Positions 33,577-45,659 of a stretch of 64,000 nucleotides of DNA are shown here, in pieces. The translations under genes were made by a program, and so were the position numbers. Source of the DNA: Clitopilus passeckerianus (lineage: Eukaryota > Basidiomycota > Agaricomycetes > Agaricales > Entolomataceae). The notes under the pieces were generated by a model. The model ran no database searches. It was given only the letters and a program-made list of their open reading frames with translations, and was not told the DNA's origin. The stretch lies in assembly GCA_944990035.1 (NCBI GenBank), contig CALYLX010000043.1, positions 62,001-126,000 of the forward strand, read 5' to 3'. Every line of letters starts with the position of its first letter. The first letter of the stretch is position 1.

Positions 33577-33723
33577 CCGTACTTAGTGTACGGACCTTAT
33601 TGTCAATGTCTTTACCTTTGTATTAGATACACCTGCCGGACTGCTATCGCGCACCGGGATATAAATTTTCTGACACCCCTTGCGGGGGTGTTGGATTTGC
33701 TCTCAAAAAAAAAAAAAAAAAAA
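33577..33723 (+). other. Structured 3' tail of ORF1-only LINE
   Basis: Three potential RNA hairpins: CCGTAC-TTAGT-GTACGG (33577-33593), CCGGACTGC...GCACCGG (33636-33657), and CACCCC...GGGGTG (33674-33690) just before TTGGATTTGCTCTC and poly(A). The last two also occur at the 3' ends of ORF2-bearing copies (minus strand, 24209-24275 and 28351-28420). Confidence 0.6.
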
Positions 33724-35236
33724 CAACCCGGTCCCTGGACTGGACTCAGGTGCTACACCTTCCACATCGCAACCAGGGCGGGTAAACCGCGGGAACTAGA
33801 TGCAATGTCAGCGCCAGTTCGCTAGGCCTGCCCCACAGGCTCCTGCAACACGCAGGGCACCCAATCCGCATGCTGTGCATGCACCTAACCCTGCTAATGC
33901 GTCTCAGCAGCAGCAGCAGCCCTCACAACAGCGTCAGCGCGCTCCCAAAGCGTCCTACGCCTCTGTTGCATCGCAGCCGCCTAGGAGGCCTGCAAACGCC
34001 GCCCCTCGCTCTTTTGCAGAGGTAACTGTTGGCATGACTGCGCAGCAATGTGCAGAACTGGCTGAACTCGCGCGTCATCTCCCTGGACTGTCCTGGGATA
34101 AAGTAGCGCAACTCAAGGACAACTCCAACGCCAATAAGCGCAAGGCAGCGTCCTCCCCACCTCCTACTGCTCCCTCTCCTTCTAAGAAGAAGCAGAAGCT
34201 CAAATCCACAATGCGTGGCCCCTCACGCAAGCAGTGCTTCGTTTACACCACCAGGGGCAATGGAGACAATGCTGTCTCTGTTCCTCTTCCTATCTCGCCT
34301 GAACAGGCTGTTTCCACCCTCAACCTTCACTTTGGCGCTGGTGGGTCTAAGAACCGCGCTATCCATGCTGAACTCGGCAGGGGTAACGCTATCATTGTCT
34401 ACCTCGACGAGACACCCACCCACAGCGACCTAGGCATCATCCAGGTCGCTGTTGAGGGTGTTTGGTACCCTGTCACTGAAGGTGCCAACCCATCTCCCAC
34501 TGTCCACGCTGCTGTGGAGGTTCCTACGTCGCGTTCTTATGCACGCATCACAGGAGTGCCCTACTTCACCTTTGGTGCGGTGGGCAGCACTCCTATCACT
34601 GCTGATACGGTCCTAGCACTGCTGCGTCAAGATCCTGCTACTAGTGCGCTCCAGCTTGCTGGAATGCCTCGTGTGCACCGCAACTCACGCACGCATGATA
34701 TGTGCGTTGTGTTCTTCGACTTTTGGGACACCAGGTCTGGCACCTCCCTCAAGGCCATTACACACAAAAACATCTCCATTGGGGGACGCTTGTGTCTCAT
34801 CTCCCCTGTGAGTGTCCATGCTGGCGTTCCGCAGTGTCAACGCTGCTGGGCTTGGGGTCACCCCACTGCCACCTGCAGGCGGCAGTTCAACTCCTGCGCG
34901 CATTGCGGCTATGGCCATGATTTGCGCAACCATCGCAAGCTTGCCCACTGCTGCTGGGGCAAGCCTGACGCTAATCCCCCGGTGCCTGCCACTCCTGATG
35001 GCGCACCATGCCCACATGCACCTAGGTGCATTAACTGTGGCAAGGAGCACGAGGCTGATTTGCCCAAGTGCCCTTTTGCAAGACATTGGTTTGATGCTGG
35101 CTGGATCCAGCGCCGATATGCTGTCAACGATCCGGTAGGCTTTTCTGTTAAAGCGCCGCAGAGTTATACTGACGTACTACCACCCAGGAGGAGACCGATT
35201 CAGATTGGTCGGGGTGAACGCACTGCCCGCACTTAG
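33724..35236 (+). pseudogene. LINE ORF1 type B, C-terminal two-thirds
   Basis: This frame stays open from about 33800 to 35236: Q/P/A-rich start, SFAEVTVGMTAQQCAELAEL, KSTMRGPSRKQCFVYTTRG, a central domain (SKNRAIHAELGRGNAIIVY ... AAVEVPTSRSYARITGVPY ... PRVHRNSRTHDMCVVFFDF), and zinc knuckles CQRCWAWGHPTATC, CAHCGYGHDLRNHRKLAHCC and CINCGKEH. It is 5' truncated at the poly(A) of the preceding element, with TAG near 33808. It belongs to the same LINE copy as the ORF2 that follows; the normal ORF1-ORF2 spacer and ORF2 start are deleted at ~35239. Confidence 0.85.
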
Positions 35237-35239
35237 TTT

Positions 35240-37113
35240 TATCCTGACTGGCTAGTCATGTTTAGACGTCCAGCATCAGATGCTGACCGCCCACGTGCTA
35301 TGACATTTGCGCATAGGCATCTTGCAGGCATGCAGCCTGCATTTCGCACTGACCTCGCCAACCACAATGATGTATTGGTCACTACACTGTATGGGAGCAC
35401 AGGTGCTCAAATACACTTCGCCAATGTCTACTCTAGCCCAGGGGATGGTACTGCCATTCGCTGGTTGTGTGACAATGCTCCACGTCTCCCAAGCATGCTT
35501 TGCATGGCAGGGGACTTCAACTGCAAGTCGTCAGTCTGGGATCCGGACTATGACTCTACAAATCATGTTGCAACTGAGCTATGTGATGTTGCGCTCGACC
35601 TGGGTTTGGAGGTTAGTGTTCTACCAGAACGCACTCCTACTCACTTCCCACATGCTGGCAGCCTTAGGCCGTCAGTCATTGATCTATTCTTCCTCCCTGT
35701 GGGTCGCACTGCAGGGACTTCACATAGCGTGGTCACAGAGTGGAAAGGACCCTCTGACCACGCTCCGTATCCAGCCTGTGCAGCTGGCTGCTGAGCGCAC
35801 CACTCTGCCCAAGGGCAGTGAGCAAGAGGAAGAGTTCCTGAAGGAACTGTCCTCTTCTTTGCGAGCATTAGACACAACCACTCTCACAACAGCAATTCGC
35901 TACAATGGTGAACCCTGCAATTCTCTTGAGTTGCTTTGGGCCGCTCTTGACTCAACATCCAACTCGGCATCTGACCGCCCTGTTGATCCCTCTGCTCGAC
36001 GACATGCCTCAGTCTCCTCCGCGCGAGTGGTGGGACTTTGGTGTCAACGAACTCAGAGAAGAACTAGCGAAGTGTTCAAACACTTCTGCTCCAGGTCCTG
36101 ATCACCTTACATGGTATCAGCTCAAGTCCTTGGTTGCTGACGCTGTCATTGCAACCAAATTCGTGGAGATCGCTAATGCCTGCCTTCGGGTGGGTCACTG
36201 GCCCTCTCACTTCAAGGAGTTGCGCTCTGCCATTGTTCCCAAGCCTGGCAAACTGCACTACTCAACTCCCAAGATGTTCCGCCCTATTGTGTTGCTCAAC
36301 ACGCTGGGGAAACTCTTTGAGAAGATGCTTGCAAACCGAATGCAGTTTGAAGCGCAGAAATTCGGCGTGTTCCACCCCAATCAGTTTGGAGGTGTGCGCC
36401 AACACTCTACTGAGGATGCGGGTGTTTATCTCACTCACATCGTCAAAGCCGGTTGGGCTAGAGGGTTGAAGACAAGCGTGGTCGCTTTTGACCTTGCTCA
36501 GTTCTTCCCCTCTCTCAACCATGACATGCTGCTACGCATACTGCGCAGACTGGGCTTTGCGCCGGAAGTCTGCAACTTCTTTGCGTCTTACCTTGTTGGG
36601 AGACACACATCCTACAGCTGGAACGGCGAAGAGTCCAGCAAGTATTCTGCAGATGTTGGCGTTGGTCAAGGATCTGCTTTATCCCCTCTCCTCTCTGCGC
36701 TCTATTTGGTGCCGGGGATGAGGCTGTTTGAACGCAGGATTGCTCCTGGCGTTACAACACTCATGTCGTATGTGGATGATGGCTCGCTCATCGTTCAGTC
36801 GCCATCCTTTGGGGAGAACATCACCCTACTCCAACAAGCATACGCTGTCATCACAGAGCTTGTTACTGCACTCGGCCTCGTCCTGGAACATGATAAGACA
36901 GAGGTCTTCCACTTCTCTCGCAAGCACAATGATGTCAATCCTGCCATTGACTTGGGCTTTGCTCCACACACTGGCAACTCGCCACTTCAACCCAAGAGCG
37001 TTTGGCGCTACTTGGGCTTCTACTTTGACCGGTCGCTATCTTTCAGCCACCATGTCAAGTATTACTCCACCAAGGCTCTGACCACTGTCAAGGCAATGAT
37101 CATGCTTGGTAAC
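35240..37113 (+). pseudogene. LINE ORF2, 5' part (endonuclease and RT), interrupted
   Basis: The endonuclease lacks its first ~60 residues but keeps CMAGDFNCKSSVWD, LPERTPTHFPHAG, VIDLFFLPVGR and SDHAP. A deletion near 35766 and another near 35895 remove the linker to RT. The RT is open in one frame from 35905: APGPDHLTWYQLKSL, RPIVLLNTLGKLFEKM, VAFDLAQFFPSLNHD, GQGSALSPLLSALYL and intact catalytic YVDDGSL, then SVWRYLGFYFDRSLSF. It breaks at MIMLGN (37113), where chromovirus A inserted, and continues at 48743. Confidence 0.87.
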
Positions 37114-37664
37114 TGTCACGACCTCACCACGCCCTACGCCCAGCAAAGCCAACTCGACAGCCACGAGACTCGATTACATAAGCTCCAAACCCCCCGAAGA
37201 CCGGCAACACCACCGAACGGCTCAATAACCAGAGTTATCTCGCCCGCAGCAAGCTCGCAGCACCTCGCAGTAACACGAGTCATTCACACCTAGTCATTTC
37301 CACTCATCTTTACCTTAGATATACATATATAAACCCCCTAAAAACATCTTAGACAAGTATCCTTGATATTCTTACTTTTGACCCATACTTCTTGCTTTCC
37401 TCTCTTATCGCTCTCGTATCTCTCATCTCTAACTCATTGTATATCGCGTGTACCACGTATAACGAGCAATACAAACCCTTAGACGCTCAAATACAAGTCC
37501 TACGCCAGTTGACTCCCTCCGGTCGTCAACCCCCGAACCATCAGTGCGCCATCACGCGCCTTTGATCCCATCAAACCCCCGCCTCCCGCCGTACTTTTCA
37601 AGTTCGCCTAGTGGTTACTCGACATCCTAGCATCCGTATAGACTGGTCTAAACGGGTCCTAACA
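37114..37664 (+). repeat. Chromovirus A 5' LTR
   Basis: 551 bp, TG...CA ends, with a TATA-like TATACATATATAAA at about 37320-37332. The same sequence is at 48192-48742. It contains two CCCCCGA heptamers. Confidence 0.95.
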
Positions 37665-37693
37665 TAATATCAAGGATCTCACCACCCCCGAAC

Positions 37694-40390
37694 ATGACGA
37701 GTACCCAGACGTACACGCGACCGCCACCGGTGGCAAACGCACAAATTACTGACCGACACGGACGAATGGTACCACCCCCTACAACAAATTACTACGGAAT
37801 ATCCGCAGGACCCTCAGCACCCAGCGCATTCCCAATCACACCCATGGGAAATAGACAAACCCAACACCAAGCACAAGAGTCATTCTCGCAGTCCATGTTA
37901 CCCTTGGATAATCAGTCTCAAAGAAGCAGCCGAGCATCTGCAGGGTCCCGAAATGAAACTGCACGGCCCCAAGTGCCGAACCCTCAGGGCCCACCCCCCG
38001 CCCCAGCACCCCCGACACTAATGGGACCACCACTCAGCGGAGCGCGTACAGGCACTTACCAATATGACCAATCTGTGCGTCATCTCCAAGACGACGCTGT
38101 CGGATATTTTGCCGCCTATGCCAGAAATATGCTCCTCGACATCGGAGCGCCCGACGACGACCCTGGCTTCCGCAGGACAGACCGCATGTGGATAATTGAA
38201 TTAAGAAACACGCTGGTCAGATACCGGAACCAAACCCTACCTGCAGGTGTTGGAGAGTTAATCCGAGCTCGAAACCTAGAACCTCAGCTTCAAGAGTTCT
38301 ACGAAAGAACCTGGGGACTCGATTATGGAAACCCAAACATATCATCTGTCTCCAACGCCATGGCCAGAAACCACAACCGGCAACCTGTCGTTGCGTCAAC
38401 CCCCAGAAGGCTGAACAACCCTGACTTCCTAGGAGGAATTTCTCGATTACTCCCACGATACGATCGAGAAACGGCGATCAGGGACAGTGTAATGACAAAC
38501 CAGAACGGAACCGAGAGGCACGAATTCTGGGGAGTCCCAGTCAGTTCCTACGCCCCCCGAGAATCCGGTTTCCAATTCCCGTCACAACACGCAGCACCTC
38601 GGAACCAGAACTCTGAACGACCCCCTACTCGCTCCCCAAGCCTTGAATACATAACCGACCCAGGGATCCAGCAAGTGGCCCAACCTGTCGCCACGGCAGG
38701 ACCCTTACGCACCCTCTCAACACCAAGGGTTCCATCAAGAATCCGATCAGAACCACCAGGTCCAACACTGCCACAACCCAATCAGCATTTCGCGAACCCT
38801 CGGCAAAGAGACCTAAACCCCCGCGAAAGGACCTTTTTCCAGGAATATGAGCCACCTCAGCCCGGAAGAGCGAGTCAACAGCACCATGCCAACCAAACGA
38901 ACGGTTTTCCCTACCCGCAAACCCGACTTGACCACCCAGAGAACGAACGGGATCAATACCCGTTTGCCAATCGGATCGGCGGGCCAACGTCCCCAAGGAA
39001 TGACGGCTGGTTCCCCTTAGGAGAAAACGGTGATCCGCCCGGAGGAAACCCTCCTTATGGATACCCGGACGGCGGTGGACCACCAGGGAACTTCGGAGGG
39101 CCTCCAGGAGGAGGACCTAACGGAAATGGACCACCAGAAGGATGGACTCGTCACGGAGGACCGCCAGGAGGCTGGCCGCCCTATGGTGGACCTCCAGGTG
39201 GAGGACCCTCAGGAGGTGACACCCCCGACGAATAGGGAAGGGCCAACGAGCCTTCTAGAGGGCCACCCAACCGAAGGGCCCCAGCGGGGAACGTAGGCAG
39301 TGATTTCGAAGTTGAAAACAGACAAATACAACAAACAAATGAGGATCGAACTCTCCTCAATTTGGAATCGAAATTGGATGTGAGAAAACCTGAGGCTTTC
39401 ACAGGAAAAGACCCCCGAAAGTGGAGGGCATTCATCACAGAATGTCTTATCAACTTCCACGCAAAGCCTACCACCTTCCAACTAGAGAAGCATCGAGTTT
39501 CCTTCGCTATATCATACCTCAAGGACACCGCCCAGAATCACCTCATCCACCTACTCACGCGAAGTCGGGACCATCCAGCCCTATGCGAGTGGGACGCTTT
39601 CGAGGAAGAATTTGGAAGAATGTTTGGACCGGCTAATAGGAAACTAGAAGCCGAATCCGCAATGTGACAAATGTTCATGGGGCACGAGGATCGATTCTCC
39701 CAATGGATTGTGAAATTCGAAGCTGAAGCATTTGAGACGGACTGGGGAGAGGGAGCATTGCGCTCTGAACTGAAAAGATCCTTGCCCAAACGAATCCGCG
39801 ACGTCCTCATCTTGATACCACACACCGAGACCTACTAGAATCTCCGCCAATTGGCCGCCCGGATTGATCAGAAACACTGGGAAGAAGTGGCGGAGCAAAG
39901 CGCTCGTAACTACTGGAGAAGCGGCTATGAAAGAGGACCAACCCAACACGGTCGATCGGGAGGGAACTACCAGAACTACAAAAACTCGACCCCTACAGGG
40001 GACCCCCGAACGAAGTTTACCAACTCGGATAATCCCCAAAACCGCCGCCTCAACGCTATCGAGGAAGAAGAAGACGTAACCCCCGAAAACGACACTTCCC
40101 TCCAAGCCGTAGCCCCTAGAAGAGAACCCCCCTGGACCAAAGTCCCCCCTGAAGAAAAGGAAAGACGACGAAGGGAAGGACTCTGTATGCTCTGCGGACA
40201 AAAGGGTCACTACGTACAAGATTGTCCCAAAGCACGCAAACGTAATGTCATGGGACGTGCCGTCTTCACCCTTGGAGGAGAGGATTTCGACTTCCAAGGA
40301 GAATTTGACGAGAACGAAGAACCTGACCTTGAAGACGATGAAGGCCAGGGAAACGAACTCCCGATTCAGGAGAGAGAAGGGGAATCCTGA
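37694..40390 (+). pseudogene. Chromovirus A gag, three in-frame stops
   Basis: One reading frame of ~898 codons opens with MTSTQTYTRPPPVANAQ. Residues ~1-330 are P/Q/N/R-rich and ~440-515 are a glycine/proline repeat (GGPPG-type). A retrotransposon gag core follows (LDVRKPEAFTGKDPRKWRAF ... DAFEEEFGRMFG ... DRFSQWIVKFEAEAF), then a CCHC nucleocapsid knuckle CMLCGQKGHYVQDC near the C-terminus and an acidic tail. Stops TAG 39233, TGA 39665 and TAG 39836 interrupt it without changing frame. Each is one transition from a sense codon (CAG or CGA). Pol overlaps the end in the -1 frame. Confidence 0.88.
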
Positions 40391-43300
40391 ATCTGAACGA
40401 ACGCCCCCCGAACACTCACCTCCGGGCGATAATCTCAAAACCCTCGGAGGAACCAACAGCTACACTATCCTCTCGACACTCCCAAGCCTTCTACCTAAAG
40501 ACCACAATTACGGGACGAAACAAGGGTACCTCAGCACTAGTGGACAGTGGGGCAACAGACAACTTCATCAATGAAGGAACTGCTCGAAAATTACAATTAG
40601 TACTTGAACCCCTCGAAAAACCCATCACCCTACTCCTTTTCGATGGGGAACCCACCGGCGCAGGCGCCATCAAATTCTCCACCCGCATAGAATTCATCTT
40701 AGAAAATGGATTAAAATACGAATCCACCTTCCTGTGCACAACCCTACATCCCAATGCCGAAATCGTACTGGGTGTACCATGGCTACGACAGTCAAACCCT
40801 CAGATAAACTGGGAAGACTTAACCATGTCATTTGAACGCACTGCACGACTAGCTTCCACGATCACATTCTCAATCCCATATCATGCAGCCCGGGGGTTCA
40901 CTCCTGAACAGGGGGAGATTGAAACTACCAAAACCACCAAAACCCGAACCCCTGAACCCCCGAAACCCATAATGTCGGAAGGAACACATTCATTTCTTCT
41001 TAACACGACCCTGGCAGAACACCAAGAAGAGTTCACCACCCTCATCGATAGCGGAGCACCCTATAACTTTGCAGATCATGACTGGGCGATAGCGCTAGGG
41101 CTTAAACCTACCGAACTCAAGGAACATATTCACCTTTCCTTATTCGACGGGAAAAGCCCTACACAGATGGTCACCCATACAATCACCCTGGATCTCGTCT
41201 TTGGAGGGACAAACCACCAGAAAATCGAATTCCTAATCACCAAATTACACCCCTCAACGCCAACTATTCTGGGAATAACCTGGCTAAGGAAGGTTAACCC
41301 GAATATCGACTGGAGAAAGATGGAATTAACCTGGGGCAAACGAAGCCCCAGAGCGACAGTTGAAGACGCCCCCGACTCAGACGAACCAACCCCTAAACCC
41401 CGTATCCAACTAATAGGAGCCGCACCCTACCCACTACTACTCAAAGAGGGGCTACACGCCTATCAACTGCACATCCAACCCACCTCCGAAACCAAGCTAC
41501 AAGCTACTGACAACCCTGCCCAACCCCCAAGACCTCCGAAAACTGAAAAAGAAACACTCGACGAATTCATACCAAAGGAATACCACGAATTCGCAGACGT
41601 ATTCTCTGAGGGTGAAGCCAAGGAGTTGCCTCCACACCGACCTTACGACCACAAAATCGATCTAGAAGACGGCTCCAGTCCTCCGTTCGGGAAAGTCTAC
41701 AACATGTCCGAAGTAGAACTCAAAACACTGAAGGAATATATTGACGAAATGCTTGGGAAAGGATTCATCCGGCCCTCCTCATCATCAGCAGGCGCACCCG
41801 TCCTGTTTGCAAAGAAAAAGGACGGATCCCTACGCCTCTGCGTCGATTATCGGGGCCTCAACCGAATCACCAAGAAAAACCGATACCCAATTCCACTAAT
41901 TGGCGACCTCGTGGACCGGCTCAGCAAGGCGAAAGTTTACTCCAAAATCGACCTACGTGCGGGGTACAACAACATCCGCATCTCTCCAGGACACGAGTGG
42001 AAGACAGCCTTTCGAACAAGATACGGGTTATTCGAATATCTAGTCATGCCGTTTGGTATGACCAACTCCCCCGCAACCTTCCAATACTTCATAAACGACA
42101 TTTTCCACGATATGCACGACATTTTCGTTATCTACCTGGATGACATTCTAATATTCTCTGATAATCTGGAGGACCACCGAATACATGTATGAAAAGTACT
42201 AGAACGACTTCGGCAACATAACCTCCATGCGAAGCCCGAGAAATGTAGTTTCCACACCACCGAAGTCGAATACCTAGGGATCATCGTAACCCCCGAAGGG
42301 GTCAGCATGGACCCCTCTAAGGTCAAGGCCATTCTGGAATGGCCCGAACCCACCACCATCAAGCAACTACAATCATTCCTCGGATTTGCAAACTTCTACC
42401 GAAGATTTATCGACAACTACTCAGGGATTACCAAACGTCTAAACAAGCTTGTAGCCAAGGACGCGAAATGGGACTGGGACGACAAGTGTCAAGATTCATT
42501 TGACCTCCTCAAGAAGGCCTTCACCACCGCACCGGTCCTCCGACACTACGACCCAAAACTGCCCATAGTCCTCGAATGCGATGCCTCTGACTTCGCCATC
42601 GCGGGCATACTGTCCCAAGTCGAACCCGATAGCAAAGATCTGCGACCTGTTGCATTCTACGCCAGGACCATGTCTGACACCGAACTCAACTACGCTATCT
42701 ACGACAAGGAACTACTGGCCATAGTTGAAGGCTTTCGTCAATGGAGAGCATACCTCGAAGGCGCCCCCCACACCATCCAAGTATATTCGGACCACAACAA
42801 CCTACAGTTCTTCACCACGACCAAGCAGCTAAATCGCCGACAGGCTCGGTAGTCAGAAACTCTTGCAAACTTCGACTTCATAATCCACTACCGTCCGGGA
42901 CGGTTAGGAGCCAAACCCGACGCTCTAACCAGACGATCGGACGTCTACCCTAAGAAGACATTCGACACCAATCGGAATTCCCTCAACAACCGAATCCTCA
43001 TACCCCCGACAAGGCTCAGCGCAGCCTTGCTAATGGACGAGGAATCCCTGTTGGAGCGAATTAAGACAGCTAAAAAGGACGACTACTTCAAGGAGAAGGA
43101 GGAAGAATCCCAAACTGACCCCCGATTTTCCACCGAAAATGAAGGAGTACTACTACGAGAAGGACTCATCTACGTGCCAAACGAGGGAGATCTACGGCTA
43201 GATGTTCTAAGGCAACACTACGACCACAAACTAAGGGGACACCCTGGCATTCGGAAAACAACGCAGGTCATTAACAGGACATACTTCTGGCCAGGACTGA

Positions 43301-44532
43301 AGAAGGACGTCACAAACTACGTCCGGACCTGCCACACCTGTCAAAGAGCCAAAACCCCCCGACATAGTTTTTATGGGTTCCTGAAGACACTCCCCATCGC
43401 TGAGAGACCATGGTCATCCATATCTCTAGACCATATCACTGAGCTCCCCGAGTCCGAAGGACACAACACTATTCTGGTAATAGTCTGTCGACTCACCAAA
43501 CAGGGCATCTTTGTACCCTGTCACTCCACCGACACAGCTAAAGACTTTGCTCAACTATTCATTCTACACGTCTTCTCCAAGCATGGACTTCCTATAGACA
43601 TAATCTCGGACCGCGGATCACTATTTGTGTCCAAGTTCTGGAAGTCACTGTGCCAGGCCTTGGACATCCGCTCGAACTTGAGCACCGCGTACCACCCGGA
43701 AACCGATGGGCAGACGGAGAGAGTCAATCAAATTCTTGAGCAATATCTTCGAATGTTCGTAAACTACCAACAGAACGACTGGAAGCCCCAACTACCCCTC
43801 GCCGAATTCACCTACAACAACACCCCCCATGCGACTACTGGAGTATCCCCCTTCTTCGCCAACAAGGGCTACCACCCCCGACTCACCATCAACCTCGATA
43901 ACATCTCGGTCCACGAAGCCCACCAAGTCGCAGAAGACCTCAAATCCCTACATGAGTATCTCAAGGGAGAAATCTGCATCGCCAACGAAGCCTATTCAAA
44001 GTTTGCCGACGCAAAAAGGCTGCCAACCCCCGAATGGAAGGAGGGAAACCTTGTCTGGCTCAACTCAAAAAATATCCGAACCAAGCGACCCACCAAGAAA
44101 CTGGACTCAAAGAAGATCGGCCCCTTCCAAATCATCGAACGGATAGGATCCCATGCGTACCGATTGAAACTACCCCCGTCCATGAAATTACTTCACAATG
44201 TATTCCACGTTAACTTGCTGGAGAAACAAGCCGAAGAGAAATTCCCCAACCGGCGACAGCCACCGCCTCCTCCAATTGAGGTTGAAGGAGAACTCGAATA
44301 CGAAGTGGAAACAATATTGGATTCAAAAATCGAAGGGAAAACCGTCTATTATTTGGTGCGATGGAAAGGCTATGGACCCGAACATGATACTCTAGAGACA
44401 TTCAACGAACTACGGAACTCGATAGGTCTACTCCTGGCCTTCCATGATGCATTCCCGGATGCACCAAAGGATAACAGAGTAACAGGGCTAAAATTCACGA
44501 AGAGACAACGGACAAAAAACCCCCGAAATTAA
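40391..44532 (+). pseudogene. Chromovirus A pol with duplicated protease and chromodomain
   Basis: The frame is open across the gag stop in the -1 phase, implying Gag-Pol by -1 frameshift. Order: aspartic protease domain 1 (ALVDSGATDNF ... IVLGVPWLRQSNPQINW), protease-like domain 2 (TLIDSGAPYNF ... ILGITWLRKVNPNIDW), RT (SKIDLRAGYNNIRI, VIYLDDILIF), RNase H (LECDASDFAIAG, VYSDHNNLQF), integrase (zinc site HPGIRK...CHTCQRAK; SLDHITELP; ISDRGSLF; YHPETDGQTERVNQ) and C-terminal chromodomain (EYEVETILDSK ... YLVRWKGYG). Stops: TGA at 42190 in RT and TAG at 42850 in RNase H, each consistent with one transition. Confidence 0.92.
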
Positions 44533-44535
44533 GAT

Positions 44536-45360
44536 CTACTGCTGGACTCCCTCCATGGCATTCATGAGACGAAATCCATCATCACGGTCCCCCCGAACAT
44601 CAAGCCTCTCGAAGATAATACGAGCATGGTTTCCCAAGCGTAAAGCAATATCAGAGGAGAGGGACAACAATGAACGGCGAAGAAGGACCTGACAACCGAA
44701 AACAATGTCATAGACCTTCTCAAGGCGACGACCCTCCTCTGTCTGATCCTCGGGAGGGGGACGGGCTCCAGTTCCGACAACAAGGAGGGAACGAAGGATC
44801 TCCTCAGAGAAACTGACGTCGCTACGAAACCGCTGGTAACTGCGAGCCAGGACTGGAAGAAGGAAGCAAAAGAAAATCGTCAGGAAACCCCTGAAACAAG
44901 GAATTGAAGACCACGCACGCAAACTCTCGTTTTCTAGAGCAAGTAGACGCCCCTCAAGCTCGAGACGCTCGTCCTGACCCTCCGAAATAACGCCGTCCTT
45001 CTCCTGAATAACCTCGTGTTGAGTCTCCCCATGAGAACGAAGTTCGCGAATAGTGTCCTCGGCCTCATTCAGCTGATGGCGAAGGAAAACGGTCTGCTCC
45101 TGCACCTCTTGAAGCTGGCGATAATATTTGTTGGAACGGGCGACGACAGCCCCATAGTCGAAACGAGGAGAAGCCGGAGAAGCGTACTCTTCACGGTCCT
45201 CATGACCTCCGACGAGCATATCCTCGTCAACGAAGAAGGCAGCAAGACCCCCATTCTGGGACGCCCCGGCGCGAGAGCCAAAGGTCGAGGCCTTCGGAGT
45301 AGGGCTAGCCTCTGGAGAGGAAATAATTTCGATGCTGGAGGACGAAATTGGCACGGACAT
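44536..45360 (-). CDS. Antisense gene B inside chromovirus A
   Basis: ATG at 45360, stop at 44536-44538, four bases from the pol stop and on the opposite strand. The N-terminus is serine-rich (MSVPISSSSIEIISSPEAS). A strongly predicted coiled coil lies at about residues 80-150 (RQLQEVQEQTVFLRHQLNEA ... ERLELEGRLLALENESL). A leucine/arginine-rich C-terminal half follows. A spliceosomal intron fits at 44853-44918 (GTGCGT ... CTGAC ... CCAG, 66 nt). Removing it keeps frame and replaces a hydrophobic stretch. No known domain recognised. The intron can persist in a retroelement because the sense genomic RNA does not contain it in spliceable orientation. Confidence 0.68.
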   Translation of the reverse strand: MSVPISSSSIEIISSPEASPTPKASTFGSRAGASQNGGLAAFFVDEDMLVGGHEDREEYASPASPRFDYGAVVARSNKYYRQLQEVQEQTVFLRHQLNEAEDTIRELRSHGETQHEVIQEKDGVISEGQDERLELEGRLLALENESLRAWSSIPCFRGFLTIFFCFLLPVLARSYQRFRSDVSFSEEILRSLLVVGTGARPPPEDQTEEGRRLEKVYDIVFGCQVLLRRSLLSLSSDIALRLGNHARIIFERLDVRGDRDDGFRLMNAMEGVQQ

Positions 45361-45659
45361 GGATAAAAAGAAATTGGTGTTGTTGGGAGGATGGGACGCA
45401 ATGCAGTCATATTTATATGACGAGGAAAAACCTCAATGCAGGAGGGAACTTGGAAAATTTCGAGAAAAACCACAGCACGAGGCCACCCAACACACCAGGC
45501 CAATGCGAGGACCCCCCGGAAAGCACACACCCAACTCGAGGTCAACCTAACGACCAGGCGACAGGACAACGACAATCTCGATTAAGGCAAAAAGGAAGTC
45601 ATAAAATCAAATACAAGTACAGGCGACGTATCAAAAATCAGGGCCCGAAGACTCAACCC

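Larger units (their letters stand above)
31403..33723 (+). mobile_element. Full-length ORF1-only LINE (type A), 2.3 kb
   Basis: The 5' terminus CTTCTTGATCTCTTACC is homologous to the 5' end of the ORF2-bearing LINE. A 91-base 5' UTR precedes ATG at 31494. One ORF (31494-33398, ORF1-A) is followed by a ~308-base 3' UTR with three hairpins and poly(A) at 33705-33723. There is no ORF2 or RT, so it must be moved by enzymes from elsewhere. Confidence 0.85.

Noticed and set aside
37665..37690. tRNA primer-binding site after the chromovirus A 5' LTR
   Set aside because: The sequence TAATATCAAGGATCTC does not begin with TGG and I cannot match it to a tRNA 3' end with confidence.
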